Shown here piece after piece: positions 1 to 12,110 of a stretch of 64,000 nucleotides of DNA (its first letter is position 1; every line of letters begins with the position of its first letter). Below the pieces are notes generated by a model. It ran no database searches. It saw nothing but the letters and a program-made list of their open reading frames with translations, and had not been told where the DNA came from. The stretch lies in the NCBI GenBank assembly GCA_020466095.1, contig CM035809.1, positions 23,497,942 to 23,561,941 of the forward strand, in the 5' to 3' direction. The stretch is from Chlorops oryzae. Lineage: Eukaryota; Arthropoda; Insecta; Diptera; Chloropidae. Both the position numbers and the translations under genes were made by a program.

Positions 1-119
1 CCTTACACTACCTCATACTATACCTACCTACCTAACTACCTACCTACCTAACTACCTACCTAACTACCTAACTCCTAACTACCTAACTACTACTACCTAC
101 CTAACTACCTACCTATCTT
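1..119. repeat. CCTA/CCTAACTA simple repeat
   Basis: The first ~119 bases are almost entirely permutations of CCTA, CCTAA and ACTACCT, an imperfect microsatellite cut by the window edge. It resembles the longer CCTAA array at 50.66-51.0 kb. Confidence 0.9.
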
Positions 120-3100
120 CTATCATGGTAGATTTATTTTGATATTATATGATATACAACATTTTCTAAAGAAAGCGAAATATAGAGCCAGGTCTGCAAA
201 ATACCCGAAATTACGACAGAAGAAAAAACCATTATCCTGATTTGGAAGGATATATGGTATTTTATTGTTACATTTGAGCTTCATGGATTTTGGATCAGAC
301 GGAAGTCCCAGTTTCTCCCTACCTGCCACTACTTTTCTCGGGATCAATAGAACATAAGGTATAAGAATACAGTTTTTAAGGAAAACTATTACGGCTTAAG
401 GTAGATTTTTTTTAAAATATTTTGGTACATATTTTGAACGGACACATAAAAATCGAAAAAGACGGCCACCACTCACATTGAATTACACTAAAAATCTTAT
501 CAAAGAGAGTTGATATCATGAGTGTAATAAGTGCACTCACTCACTCTCTTCCACTCTTATTCTCTTTCTCTCTATCAATTTCTCTCACTCTATTCTCATG
601 TGTGCTCATTGTTTTTGTTATAGCGCGCCAAGAAGTAGGCTTTTTTTTATTGTGTGGATGGGCAAACAACATACTCAACTGTCAACTGTCGGAAGGCCTC
701 CATCGTTTCGTTTTGCTTTTGAGTTTGTTTTTATAAAATTTTCTTCTTCCCGTCTACGAGCCGGCGTTTTTGTTTTGCTCGCCGAACTAACGCCCTTAGG
801 CCGCATACAACACACAAAACCGACATACAAACGAGCCTTATAGATATGTATATTGTTCCAGACAAACACACACACATATATATAAATTAATATGTATATG
901 AATGCGGAAAGTGTGAGCCATACTCACATGGCATGATTCTGGTTTCTTTTTTCTGTTGCATAGAGTTGGGGGTTGAATGCTAATGCCACAAAAATAACAG
1001 ATCCCCCTGTATCAGTTTTTAGGGTTGGATCTCACAAGGTTCTTTATTCGAGGGTGGGTTTTTTTCTAATTGTTGGGATTGAAGCAAAAAAAAAAATTTT
1101 TTTTTATTTTTTATTTTACAGCATTTGTCTTGTTAAGAAGTCTAAGAATTAAATGGCTTGAAGTCATCCATGATTCTCTGAATGAATGAACGTCTAATAA
1201 ATTTGAGTGTAGGAAAAAGACTAAAGGAAGTCAAATTACATACGATACTGATTTCTCACAAAATAATTCCCTTTCTTCTTGCGGATTGGAAAAAGAAAAA
1301 AGGTTCAGTAAAATTGCTTGGCTTTCAATGAGTTTTTCCAAAGAAAAGAGCATACTTTTAGGCTGAATTATTGAACTTTTGCAAGAAGGTAATAAACGAC
1401 AAAAAGTTTTGGGTCATTAACTTCGGTTCAAAGAAGAAAAGTGTTTTTTCCACGAAAAAATTCGACTGCCGTTCGTTCCAAAAAGAGTAAAGCAAACAAT
1501 TGGAGGTAGGCAGGTCACAAGAAATCGATAAGAAAATTAGTGACTATTCCCAGAAATCCTCCATAATTGCCTTGATTGACAGATTGACGTGAAATTCAAT
1601 AGGTATGAAACAAAAAAAAAAAAAAAAAAATTCTTCTAAAAAATTTTATTGCAGAGTTTTTGGCGCTTAACCTTTGATGGGCAAACGAAAGAAATTTTGT
1701 GCAAAGTTCAAGGCCCTAAATATCGCTAGGACTAACACTGAGAGAATACTTAACAATGTGTGTGTGTTGAATTGAATTTGTTTCTAAATTTTCATTGCAT
1801 ATTTTAAGGCAGTGGACAACATCATTTTAAAGCTATTGTCTTCCGAACAAACATTGACGATCTTTGAAGATATCAAACAATGAGCCCAGTCGAATTGCCA
1901 AAGTGAATTCCTTTATTCCGCTTCTTGTCTGAACAGACACACACACAAACACAGGCACACATACACATGGAACAAACAAACAAACAAACATACATACATA
2001 AGTTTTAGAAATTTTCGCTGTGTCTTTGGTTTTTCCTTTAGAAGTATGGGGGTTGGTTTTTCCTCGCCGGGCTCCAGAATTGAAGTGTTTCGCTGGCTCT
2101 TGTTGCCGACTAAATTGTATGTTTGTATGTATGTATCGATGTTATTGTGTACGTGGCCGCCAGCAGCTTTCTAGTCATGGGGTGAAACTCATACAAACGA
2201 CACTAACACTCCTGCTCACACTCATTCAATTACAAGTACATATATATGTATGTATATACGTCCGTTTACACATGCACGTATGTATGTATGTAGATATGTT
2301 TGTACATAATTCGCTCATAGAAAAACATATAGGAAATACACAAACACACACACACACAAAAATGCTTCAGCATACATAGTCACACCACTGCAGGGGCTCC
2401 GACGAATGTTTAAGGTTTGAGTACCCAAACAAGTCATGCTCAGAGCTCCCCCGTCGCAGCTCCCATGGCCCCCCATCCATCAAATCAAGCCACCAGCCAA
2501 GCCGATCCGAGCCATGCCATGCCAAATCGAGCCGAGCCGAGCCAGATGAGTTCGGTTTTTTGTTGTTTGATGGCGTCTGCTGTAAATAGAAGGGAGCCAA
2601 GCGATTCTCGTCTCTGTTCGTGCGTGCGTGCGTCCGTGTGTATGTGTATGTTCGTCGGTATGGGCAAGTGAGTGTATGCGTTTGCTTTTATTGTTGTTTG
2701 GGGGGGAGCTCTTCAGTGCTTTCAGACTAGAACTCTGAATATGCTGAAAGTCGAAGTCACGAAAATCGGCGAAGCTTGCCTTGAAGTTCATTCGCCAAAT
2801 TTTGTAATTTTTTTTTTTGTTGAAATTTTTGAAATTTCCTTCTGACGTGTGTTCTTTAGTGTTCTTTTCGCTTCATCGTTTCATTCATTCAGCTTCCTAT
2901 TTTTATGTCTTCTGGCTGACTATGAAAAATCAATAAAAACGCCATTAGTTTGATTCACAGCGATAGCTTAAATTGGAATGAGCCATGGAGCCAGCCATCA
3001 TCCTGTTCGCAAGTGAGCCCGCCGAGTCAGTCAGTCAGTCACACGCACAATACACACACACGCAAACACACACACACAGTCAAACAGCGCTCCGAAGTCG

Positions 3101-4080
3101 TGGAAGCATTCGAGGGACTGCAACTCTCGAGACTACTGCGACCAAAAAATTATTTGCTGTGTATTTTCGATTTTTAGGTGAATCGTCACACAATGCTCTC
3201 CTCTCTCTCTCTCTGTGGCAAATTTCGTTCGGTCGGGTAAAAAGTGAAATTTTTTGGGCACGATTCGGTAATGGTGAAAGTTCCGATTCCAGTTTCAATT
3301 TTCAGCTAATCGACAGTGGTATTTTGCGGTTTTTCCTCTTTAGGTTTTGGCATAGTTTCGCTAACGAAGTTTCGAATGCCGAATACGGAATACCGGAATA
3401 GCGGAATGGAAAGGATAGTGAGGATTGGATTATGTGCTTGTGGGATTTGTTGAAAGCTCTTTTAGACTTTTTAAAGGTTAAAGTTTATGTAGCATAATTA
3501 GGCACTTGAAAAATGGCGATAGTGACAGGAAGGGAGGTAGAAGGTGGGAGAGTTATGGAGGGATAGTAGGACGATGTAAGGAGAGGACAGGGGAGATATG
3601 GTATCACGCAAGGACTCGATCGCGTTTCAATTATTTTAATTAGCTCGAACATTTTCTTGGAAAAAATCGTTTGTTAAAAAAATGTAGCATAAATTAAGGG
3701 TTGCACATTGAGGAAAGCCAAATAATTTTCATCAATTCTTAATTGGGTCTGAAGTCTATCAAGAAATAACCCATATGCTCTTGAAAGAAAGCTTCCTCAC
3801 TATGAGAAGCGTGAAAAATTCCTGGAAACAAACAAAGGTTGAGAACTACAATTCAGGGATCAATTTGTTCTACTGAATTGATAAAACAAAAGGATAGTTT
3901 TTTATGGTTTCCGGAAATAGTAGATCCAAATAGAGATGGGTTAATGCTCCCGAAGAAGACATTAAAAACTGTCGCAAGAGTAGAACATGCCTCCATTAGA
4001 AAGTTTTCGGTGTGTAAGACGCTATGAAGAAGAATATCTACTAGGTCCATATGTAAAATATATGCATTCAAATTTAAAAT
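120..4080. other. Gene-less stretch with CA-type microsatellites
   Basis: I see no supported gene here. Open frames at 2.0-2.7 kb and 2.95-3.4 kb run through CA/TG, GAGCC and ATGT simple repeats and have low-complexity translations. There are CA-rich stretches near 1935-1965, 2340-2360 and 3025-3080, a poly-T/A run near 1088-1110 and a poly-A run near 1610-1630. The stretch lies downstream (minus sense) of the coding exon at 10694-10886 and may be part of that gene's intron; this is inference. Confidence 0.5.
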
Positions 4081-4139
4081 ATATGAATGACCCCCTTTGA
4101 AAAAATATATGTTTGGACTAATGTTAGTCTTATTTGTTT

Positions 4140-4625
4140 TTAAAGAAAACTGCCTTTTGATGAATAAAAAGCTTAGAATACTTTTAGGTGTATTATTATA
4201 AAGCCATTCTTTACTGACTGCCTGGATTCCTTGCTATAAGTTCGACCCTCTTATGTTTGGATATGTAGTAATCTTTCTTATTTACACGAGTACTTCCTTT
4301 TGATTATAAAACAAAGCATACTTTTGGGATCATTATTGTAAAGCAACATCCTCGATTTACTTGCCATAAGTTTGACCCTTTAATATTTCGACGAATGGTA
4401 GTCTTCACTTTTTACAGTAGTCCTGCCTTTTTATTATAAAACTTAGCATACTTTTGGGTGTATTCTTGCAAAGCAACCCTATAGCGACTACCTTGACTTT
4501 CTGGCCTTGACCAATGGTTGTCTTTTTTTTACCGGATTGCTGGCTTTTGGTCATAAAACTTAGCATACTTTTGGGTGTTTTCCTGTAATGCGATTCGTTC
4601 GACCCTTCAATTATTCATAATTATT
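4140..4625. repeat. Tandem repeat, ~118-141 bp unit, about four copies
   Basis: The phrase (A/G)AATACTTTT or GCATACTTTTGGG followed by GTGTATT recurs at about 4175, 4316, 4445 and 4563. Each is followed by a similar block (TGTAAAGC, TAAGTTCGACCCT, TAGTCTT, CTGCCTTTT, ATAAAACTTAG). Spacings of 141, 129 and 118 bases suggest decay of one ancestral unit. The same core phrase marks palindromic elements at 7.8-8.2 kb. Confidence 0.75.
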
Positions 4626-7256
4626 TATTTTTCTCTCACTTTTCATCGACAACTCGCAATCATATCAACAAAACAATGAGAACGCAATTTAAATAATATA
4701 TTACTGCATACTTTTAGTGTCAATAAAAGTAATGGAAGCCTTAAAGGTGACTCCAACTACCAACTCCAATTGTGTGTGAGGAAAGGGCATTAAAATGATT
4801 TATATTATATCAATTAAAAATTGCATTGCATACCTTAGGGCGTTTCTTTTGTTTTACGAAGAAAAAATTGAATTTTTTTTTCAAATGAATTTGAATTTTA
4901 ATTAGACAGAAAACTGTATTTTATGCGCTATTATATAAAATACATAAATATTAATTAAAGTCATTTCCTCCATACACACACACACACACACACATACAAA
5001 CACATACCGAAAAATGTATGTACGCATTCCTTCCACACAATTACTCCCTCCCATTCACACTCACACCATTACCCCTCCGATTGCGATAACTGCAATGAGA
5101 GATCAATGAACTTACAATCAAAAGTCATGTGAGGCCATCGTATGTGGATGGAAGGCGATTTTGTTATTTTTGCTTTATCCAGTTCTGTACAGCACACTCT
5201 TGTGATTGTAACTAAATAAATAAATAAATCATGGAAACAACAAAAGCACAAACGAACCCACAAACACACACACACACGGGCGCGCGAACAACTATACTTA
5301 AACACAAAAAGAGAAGGAGGAGGAGGAGGAGGAGTAGTTGGAGGAAAGAAAATCGAATGATGAGATTTTGAAATAAAATTTTAATTAATGCAAAATTGAA
5401 GAAAAGAAAACAAAATGAGAATGGAATTGATTTGTTGTTGCTTCTGCTGTTGTTGTTGTTGTTGTGAAGAAACTATTTACATCCCTAAAGTGATACATAT
5501 TGATAAAGCACACAGGACAGCATCATGATGAGCAAAGGACACTGAAATGCATCTCAAAATATTGTCACTCGAGTTAATTGAAAACGATGGCGCCATAATC
5601 ATAAGAACTCCAAAGAAAAGGGAATAAAATAATCAAAATTGGTTAATAAAATTCGAAAGGGGTTCAAATTGAGTTGAAAAAAATTTTCGAAGCATACTTG
5701 AAGGATGAAAGTACTTTGTTTTTATTAACTTGATATGGTTTAGTACGTATTACGTAAATCCTAGCAACAATAATAAAATCAGAGCAGTAACAAGAACACA
5801 CAATGGAATGAGAACAACAACAACAACTAGAAGAAGAAGAACAACAACAACAACTAGAAAAACAACAACAACAATAGCAAAATGAATATTCAATTTTCAA
5901 ACTTAAAGCATTTAGAAGCAAAGGGGAGCCTTTTCAAAGCCAACAACCCCCAACCGAGACGAACCAATAAAGCTACCCACCCTTAAATTAAAAGGTGCCA
6001 TATAAATGCATACATATGAAACGCTTATCATGCACACGCACGCACACTATCGCGCACGTGAAGCACTTCTGCAATCGTACATTATAAATTGCAGAAATGA
6101 AATAAGAAAAAACCTCGTAACGAAACGAAGCGAAGCGAATATTTCAAAAAAAAAAAAAAAACCTCTTCACATCCGCATCTACAAGCCGAGAGAGTTCATT
6201 GCATTTTGAAGCGCGACACTGCGTTGCGTTACATTATGTTACGTTACGTTATGTTGGCGGGCGCACCACCCCATTTAACGTTAGGCCACCACCATAAGCC
6301 ACCGCCACCGCCACTGCCAGCACCAGCACCCGCTGTGACGCATCGTTCAACATGGCATGCTGCTCAGTGACAGAAACACTGAAGAGTTAGCCCGGTTTCT
6401 GGGTGGGGGTGGGTTGCGCGCACGTCTGTCCGTCGATCCGACCGTCCGTCCATCCATCCGACTGTCTGTCTGTCTGACTCTGTAATAGTGTAACTGTCTA
6501 TCTGTCCATGGAAGTGTTCATTTCGTGCTATTTTATATGTTGTTGCTGTATTTGATGTGTTTGCTGTTTTCGTTGTCGTCGTCGTCGTCGTTGTCGTCCT
6601 CCGCTGTTGATTGCGGGTAATGACTCAAGTGGACAGAGTTTTTTTTTTCCTTCCTTTTCGCTTTTGGCCACTTTGCGGAAGTTACTCCTTCATATGCAGA
6701 CGCTGTTGCGCGATACCTAAAGCATTGTCGATGCCTCCAGAGACATCTGCAGATGGAACTGTTCAAGATGAAAGAATGAAGTCATTAAATTCGATTGGTC
6801 TATCCATTGGGGACTGGCAGGAAAAATCATGCAAAGGTATTTTGATTGATTTATTGGCCATAGACGTAGACGTAGTCAGGATACCTACGAGCAGGCGTGC
6901 ACTCAGGCCAACTCCTTCCATCTTAGGTAAGCAAACAAACTAAATCAACTCGTTAAAGGCCTTTTTTTAATATTGTCCTGTACTAGGACTATCGCTTAAA
7001 TCAACACGAGACATGTTTTTTTTTTCACTATTGAAGGAAAATTTCTGTCCGAGGGCGATGTCTAGGAATTCTTCGTGAAGAAACGAAGGACTCATTAAAA
7101 TGTCCTGTGCCTAGAGCTGACCACAGACCTTTGGATGTATTTAAATTTCTTTGCGATTAGATGTCAACCTTTTCATTAATGATTATTATATATGTATTTA
7201 TGATTAATAGCACTGTGCTAACACTGTTGAGGTCATCGAGTGTTAACAAAATTCTG
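4626..7256. other. Gene-less stretch with microsatellites
   Basis: No supported gene. Contains a CA run (4974-4995), GGA repeats (5315-5333), TTG/CAA triplet runs (5440-5465, 5815-5875), CCGCCA-type repeats (6290-6330) and CGT/GTC triplets (6570-6600). The open frame ending at a GTAAGC donor-like site near 6926 is noted under rejected items. Confidence 0.5.
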
Positions 7257-7424
7257 GGGGTATTCACAAAGGCGTCGAAAAATAGGAAAGTCCGAAAATC
7301 GGAAAACTTTAACTGCTTAAAAAGTTGTGCAAGATACAAAAAAAGTTTTAAAAAAATTTAAGAAATCGCAATTTTCCGATTTTCCGACTTTCCAACGTTT
7401 TTAACACACCTTTGTGAATACCCC
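7257..7424. mobile_element. MITE with ~16 bp terminal inverted repeats
   Basis: The left end reads GGGGTATTCACAAAGGCG. The reverse complement of the right end reads GGGGTATTCACAAAGGTG. A second inner match (GGAAAGTC-GAAAAT) extends the arms. There is no transposase and no clear target-site duplication, so superfamily is not assigned. Confidence 0.75.
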
Positions 7425-7488
7425 TAATTACTGAAAGAACTTGATAAAAAATAGTAGGTAGCTCCCTAAATTTAGTTTTGATAAATTG

Positions 7489-7550
7489 GCTACAGGTCAA
7501 TTTCAAATCGATCTCGAAATGTGTGGCCGCGAATTAAGTTGCGTATTGTT
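7489..7550 (+). repeat. Dispersed repeat fragment, copy 1
   Basis: The stretch reads GGCTACAGGTCAATTTC, then AAATCGATCTCGAAA, then GTGTGGCCGCGAATTAAG, then TTGCGTATT. Two other diverged copies occur at 13791-13848 (reverse) and 53079-53142 (forward), so this is an interspersed family; no coding potential is seen. Confidence 0.75.
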
Positions 7551-7736
7551 TTGCCCTTACTTATTGCTATGGGAAGAGAAATTGTTTAAATTCAACACCT
7601 AGATGTATGCTTTTGAATATTTCAAAGCGACTTAATATCATTTTATATCGCAACGGGACCATGTGAGGCTAAGCGTGTCACTCTTGGTGGCAGACACACT
7701 AATACCATTTTAATCCTTTACAATTGCCGCTTAATT

Positions 7737-8061
7737 AAGGCTCCAAGAGTATTTCCTAAAATCCTTGCTCATGACGTTCTTAAATAGACAAAGCCACAAG
7801 AACGAACAGTTATCTGACTGCCAGAAATAGTGTCTTAATGATTATAAGCATACTTTTGGATGATGAGTTTAAATATTTTCTGTTGCCTTATTTCCGAAAC
7901 GGGGGAAAAGAAAATACACTTAAATCAAGCACCTATAAGTATGCTCATAAATAGTAAGAATAATTGCAATGTTCTCAAATCTGTTCGTTCCTGTGGCTTT
8001 GTCCATTTGAGAACATCCTGAGCAAGGATTTTAAAAGTTGTTTGGATCTTCTTAGAGCCTT
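7737..8061. mobile_element. Large inverted-repeat (foldback) element with a second palindrome at its centre
   Basis: The left arm (AAGGCTCCAAGAG ... AAAATCCTTGCTCATGACG ... GACAAAGCCACAAGAACG) matches the reverse complement of the right arm over ~75 bases with few changes. The right arm, reverse-complemented, reads AAGGCTCTAAGAAG ... AAAATCCTTGCTCAGGATG ... GACAAAGCCACAGGAACG. The centre holds the 97-bp hairpin at 7848-7944. Looks like a foldback element or MITE that received a second palindromic insertion. Confidence 0.75.
7848..7944. mobile_element. Short palindromic element ending GCATACTTTT / AAGTATGC
   Basis: Begins GCATACTTTTGGATGATGAG and ends with an inverted, diverged counterpart finishing CACCTATAAGTATGC, with TTTAAATATTTT / AAAATACACTTAAA inner arms. 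It belongs to the same family as 8121-8218. Confidence 0.7.
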
Positions 8062-8120
8062 CAATATGAACCATTATTTAAGCCTCAAAATTATATAAAT
8101 TCGTTTAAAAATAATCTAAA

Positions 8121-8218
8121 GCATACTTTTAGGTGTTGAATTTAAATAGTTTCTGTTGCCCTATTTATGAATAATGAACAGGGCAACAAAAAAATTTTAA
8201 TTGAGCCTAAAAGTATGC
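8121..8218. mobile_element. Second copy of the ~98-bp palindromic GCATACTTTTAGG element
   Basis: Left end GCATACTTTTAGGTGTTGAA; right end, reverse complemented, GCATACTTTTAGGCTCAATT; internal CTGTTGCCCT / AGGGCAACA also pairs. Length matches the copy nested at 7848-7944. Single-ended traces of the motif also occur at 4.1-4.7 kb and 9.79 kb. Confidence 0.75.
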
Positions 8219-8286
8219 ACGTCAATATTTAATGGATTTATAAGCCTGTGGAATGAGGATAAAACAAATCAAGATTCAAACTCTTA

Positions 8287-8744
8287 TAGGCCGTTTACAT
8301 ATGCCGTTTTATTCGCGTTTTAGCAACTTTGCCCGTTTTAGCTCTAAAACAACTTAGATTTTTCCCGTTTTATCGTACAAAACTAAAACGAGAAACTTTC
8401 CTGTTTTAATTTAAAACAAGTAGCTAAACAAGATAAATCCTGCTTATAACTGATAAAAATATCGAAATCTGAGTGTCATCACTATAAAAATGCAAAACAT
8501 ATGGTCATTGAAATTCCTATTTTGAAAAATTTGAGGCTTGTTTCCCTAACCAATGTAGAAAACGAACGCATTTTCAATAATTGCTTCTATTCTAAATTAC
8601 AATATTCACTCATATTTCACGCGTTGAGCAAACAAAAGATAACCACAAAATTACAAAACGACATGCGCATATGTAAACACCCCGTTTTGACTTAGTCGTT
8701 TTAGCTTAAACGAGTAGCGCTAAAACGTATATGTAAATGCCCTA
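8287..8744. mobile_element. MITE, TIR TAGGSCRTTTACATATRC
   Basis: The left end TAGGCCGTTTACATATGCCG pairs with the reverse-complemented right end TAGGGCATTTACATATACG, both followed by TTTTA and bracketed by TA. The interior repeats CGTTTTAGC-like words and contains a meaningless open frame. A similar end (GCCCGTTTACACATACCG) appears at 63971-63988. Confidence 0.7.
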
Positions 8745-10439
8745 TTAATGTACTTCATAAGTTCTGATGAGCCATAAGTCACGACGTGACGAAATATGAT
8801 CATGTTAATCTTAATTCGGATTTGAAAGGATTTCCCTAAACCCAAGAAAATTCTTTTCTTCTCATTTGCCGCCACTGGAATGTAGAATTCAAGATTAAAA
8901 GGACCTTTCAATTATGCCTCACAATCAGTTGAGTTAAAAATTTCGCTTTTCTGCATGACAAACGGCTGTTAGGATAGATGAGGTCATTGCCCTCGTCTCT
9001 GTATTGCGCAAATCCTAATTTGAGAAGACGAGAAATGAAAGGACAATACTCTTATCGTGGGCCCGTATCCATGTATCTTTTAATTCAGTCGTTCTTTTTG
9101 GAGTTTTTAAGGTCGTTTTGTTTACTTTAAATATGCTTTATTCAAGGGGATTTATGATCATTTCTCTGGTCGGGTTTTCACTATTACCGACGAATCCTTA
9201 CAATATTTCCTTTTCTTAGGTTCTTTTCGTAATTTTCAAAGCTGTACCCTAAGTTCTTTTCGAGAAAACCTCTTTCTTCGGGGCGACGACACCGACAAGA
9301 CAAGACAAGACAAGATTTACCAAGAAGAGTTTTAAAGTTTCGCTTTACTGGGAGTGTTTCCGTATTGAAGGTCCCTTTTCGTTCCCGGGGCCCACTCACC
9401 AGAAATAAAAGGATTAAAAAAAGGTAAGCACTTCGTTTGCAAAGGATCAGTACCTCAATTTGGTACTCCTTCTAGAGCCCAAGACCTGTGAGTCCCCCTT
9501 CCTTAAGCCCCACTCAACAGAACTGAGGCTGACTCTTATTAAAAGCAGTAGGTACCCATGACGATTTGACTTTCTCAACCTACCATAAGATTTTTACATC
9601 CTCACTCTCACCCTCCACTCATCGTTGCAATTCGATCCCTTTTAACTTAATGCTACATTGCTCACAATACAAACTGCAATATCTCCACACCCTCCATCAC
9701 AATGACTGCAGGAACTCAGAAGAAAGAACAATAAGAAAGTTCAATTCACAACACAATTGTGAGTCATAACCCTAGATTTTTTTGTCCCTAAAAGTATGCA
9801 GTAAAATGCATTAATTACAAGTTTCAAATTACAGGTCAGTAGCCGCCGCACTGCACTGCGATTGACAAATCCCGCGCATCGCTTCCTTCCTCCCCTCCCC
9901 GCATAAGCACCAACCATAATTATAAGCCGAAACCGAATCGCAATCCCTAAAACACCCATTGCCCAAACCCTTTCCTCAAAGTGAACAACCAAACAAACAA
10001 AGGGGAAAAAAATGGAATTTTTAATCACATCTCCTCAAAAATTTCAAAGCGGATTAGCAAATTGGATTTAATCCATTGTAAATATCGTGCAAAGCACATT
10101 TTTCTTCGGTTTCGCTTTGAATCTGCTTGGAAAAACTACTTTCCAATTAGAAGCCACCCCCGCCAGCACACGTACACCGACTCACACACACACAGACATG
10201 GCACATCCGCACAGTGCCGCTACTAATAACGCAAAATCCGCAGGAAAAGAAATTCCGAAAAAAAAAAAATAATAAATAAATAAATAAATCAATAAAAATA
10301 GATGAGATACAATATTATAATATCAAAGATCCACCCCTACCAGCGACAATGAAATCGAATACACTCGCTGACTCACCCCCATGCGGGAAAGAAGTCGCAC
10401 TTTAAGAGACTCACTCATATACACACACGCACACACACA
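8745..10439. other. Gene-less stretch
   Basis: No supported gene or RNA. Short open frames on both strands look unlike any family I recognise. A lone CCTAAAAGTATGCAG (9788-9802) is a fragment of the palindromic family described at 8121-8218. Confidence 0.45.
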
Positions 10440-10604
10440 CAGTAGCGTAGTGAGGGGGGAACGAAGGGGGCAGTCGCCCCGGGCGCCAAATCATATTTCA
10501 AATTTTATGAAGGTATTTTTATTGAGGCCGATTGGAAGGGGCGGCATTTCCTGCATTGTGCCCCCATCGGGCCCCGGGCGCCGAAATGTCTCGCTACGCC
10601 ACTG
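10440..10604. mobile_element. MITE, TIR CAGTRGCGTAGYGAG, inserted in a CA repeat
   Basis: Left end CAGTAGCGTAGTGAG; right end reverse-complemented CAGTGGCGTAGCGAG; inner CGCCCCGGGCGCC / GGGCCCCGGGCGCC arms also pair. It splits a CA microsatellite, so the target duplication cannot be read. A second, one-ended copy lies at 18957-19060 (TAGCGTACTGAGGGGGG and the shared internal TATTTTTATTGA block). Confidence 0.8.
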
Positions 10605-10693
10605 CACACACACACACACATTCTCACCACATTCGTAATGCGATACAAATGAACATATTTCGGAGTTGCATATGTACATACATTGGTACTCAC

Positions 10694-10886
10694 CATTTGG
10701 CGCATTCTGATTGACAAAGTGATTGCCATTGGTTTGATATCGTTGCACATGATTATCGATGGCGGCATTGCCATTAATGCCGGGTGTAGCGAACGCACCA
10801 CCTGGCGCCTGGGCGTCATGTCCGAATTTAGCAGCGAACTGATGTATGCCCGAAAACGGGCCGCCAAATGCCGAGAAATTCATCAT
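10694..10886 (-). CDS. Probable first coding exon of an unrecognised, possibly regulatory, protein
   Basis: The minus strand encodes MMNFSAFGGPFSGIHQFAAK and continues with a Gly/Ala/Asn/Gln-rich stretch to NQNAPNG. It ends in phase 1 at a good donor (G|GTGAGT, 10693-10688). The two adjacent ATG codons at 10886 and 10883 are the best starts; the upstream frame stays open into a low-complexity region without a clear acceptor. Composition and a short Phe/Gly-rich N-terminus recall fly developmental transcription factors, but I do not recognise the gene. The remaining exons must lie to the left, beyond 10 kb of repeats or outside the window. Codon use is more even and GC-richer than the flanks, supporting real coding sequence. 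Confidence 0.5.
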
Positions 10887-12110
10887 AACCAATACAAGTG
10901 TGCGAGCGGCGGCGTGAGGGACGAATGCTTCTCCAACAGTAAATTTTTTTTTTCTTATAAATTTAAAAATATTTTTATTTATTTTTTTTCTTCTTCTAAT
11001 TATTCAATCAATTCTTTGAAATTATTGTCTGCCGCGCTATTGAGTAAGATGATGGCAGTGGCTATAACTTTCGTTTTCCGCATTCGCGACGAGGAATATC
11101 GGTGATTTAATCACGGCCGCAGAGGCTCAAGCACTAATACCACTGCAATGCACCACACAGTGTGCCGCGTAGAAGTGCTCCTCTTTTCTATCGACCCGTA
11201 CCGTTAGCGACAACCACGACGACAACCACGACGGCTGAGGACGAGAACGAAGACGACTGCGATGACGACAACGGGGAACACAGGAACAAAACAGCACGAC
11301 GGCACGACAGCGATAGTTAATATCCACACAGCACAGACTAATGTGTTGTTCTCGTTGTTGTTTTGTTGTTGTTTCTGCGCGTTCGTGTTGCTAGTGCACT
11401 AATGGGGGTGGGTAGTTTTTGAACTTTCAATTTCGGTGAATAATTATTATGATCAGAAGGCGAAGGCGACGGCGTTTATTTTTCTTTCTTTTTTCTTTTT
11501 TGTAGTTGTAGTTGTAATTGTTGGTGGTTTTTTCGTTCAGTTGTGGAGAGTAAAATGTACTGAACGCGGCACGGCACGCCAGTACGAGCGCCAGTAACGA
11601 ACTAAAAGGAAAAGCGCCACGCTTTCGCTACTAAAAACGGCCGCATTAGCTATTTTTCATGCAAATGGTGTGTGTGTGTGTGTTAGTGTTTGTGTGCTCG
11701 TGTATGGCACCTCGTGTTGTTGATGAGGGTGGAAGTAAAAGTTAAAGAAGGTTGTTCGCTTACATTTCACTCATTTTACACTGCTGTGACGCGAGGCATT
11801 TTCGCTCACATCCGTCGAAATGCAAACTAACAGAATGGGAGAAAGGAAGAACGAGTGAGAGAGTGAGAGAGAGTGAGTGCTTTGCTTTTCGAAAATAGAA
11901 AGTAGAAGAACAAACAAACTTTGGAGTATTGGAGTGGAAAGTGTGATGAGCACAACTTGGAGCTACTCGTGTGGTCGGACGAAATGCGCTCAAATTGTTT
12001 TTGCTGATTTTTCTTGCTTTGTTTTTGTTTTGCTTTCAACTAGAAATATTACTCGAGCAGTGGAGCACTAGAAAAATTCACTTTTCACTTTGTCATACTT
12101 CCTTAAGTAG
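10887..12110 (-). promoter_or_regulatory. Putative 5'UTR / promoter region of the exon at 10.7 kb
   Basis: This ~1.2 kb is richer in G+C than the surroundings and holds CAA, ACGACGACAA and GAGAGTGA repeats typical of 5' untranslated and promoter-proximal DNA of fly developmental genes. No transcription start or TATA box can be fixed. The functional reading is inference from position only. Confidence 0.3.

Noticed and set aside
2020..3401. Several overlapping open frames of 75-138 codons on both strands
   Set aside because: They run through CA, ATGT and GAGCC repeats, have low-complexity translations and no family features; open by chance in simple repeats.
4140..4625. CRISPR-like array
   Set aside because: Repeat words are diverged, spacing varies, and the context is a eukaryotic nuclear genome; ordinary decayed tandem repeat.
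6722..6930. Plus-strand frame MPPETSADGTVQDERMKSLN and on, ending near a GTAAGC
   Set aside because: Looks somewhat protein-like and ends at a donor-like site, but has no acceptor, partner exon or recognised domain; too weak to annotate.
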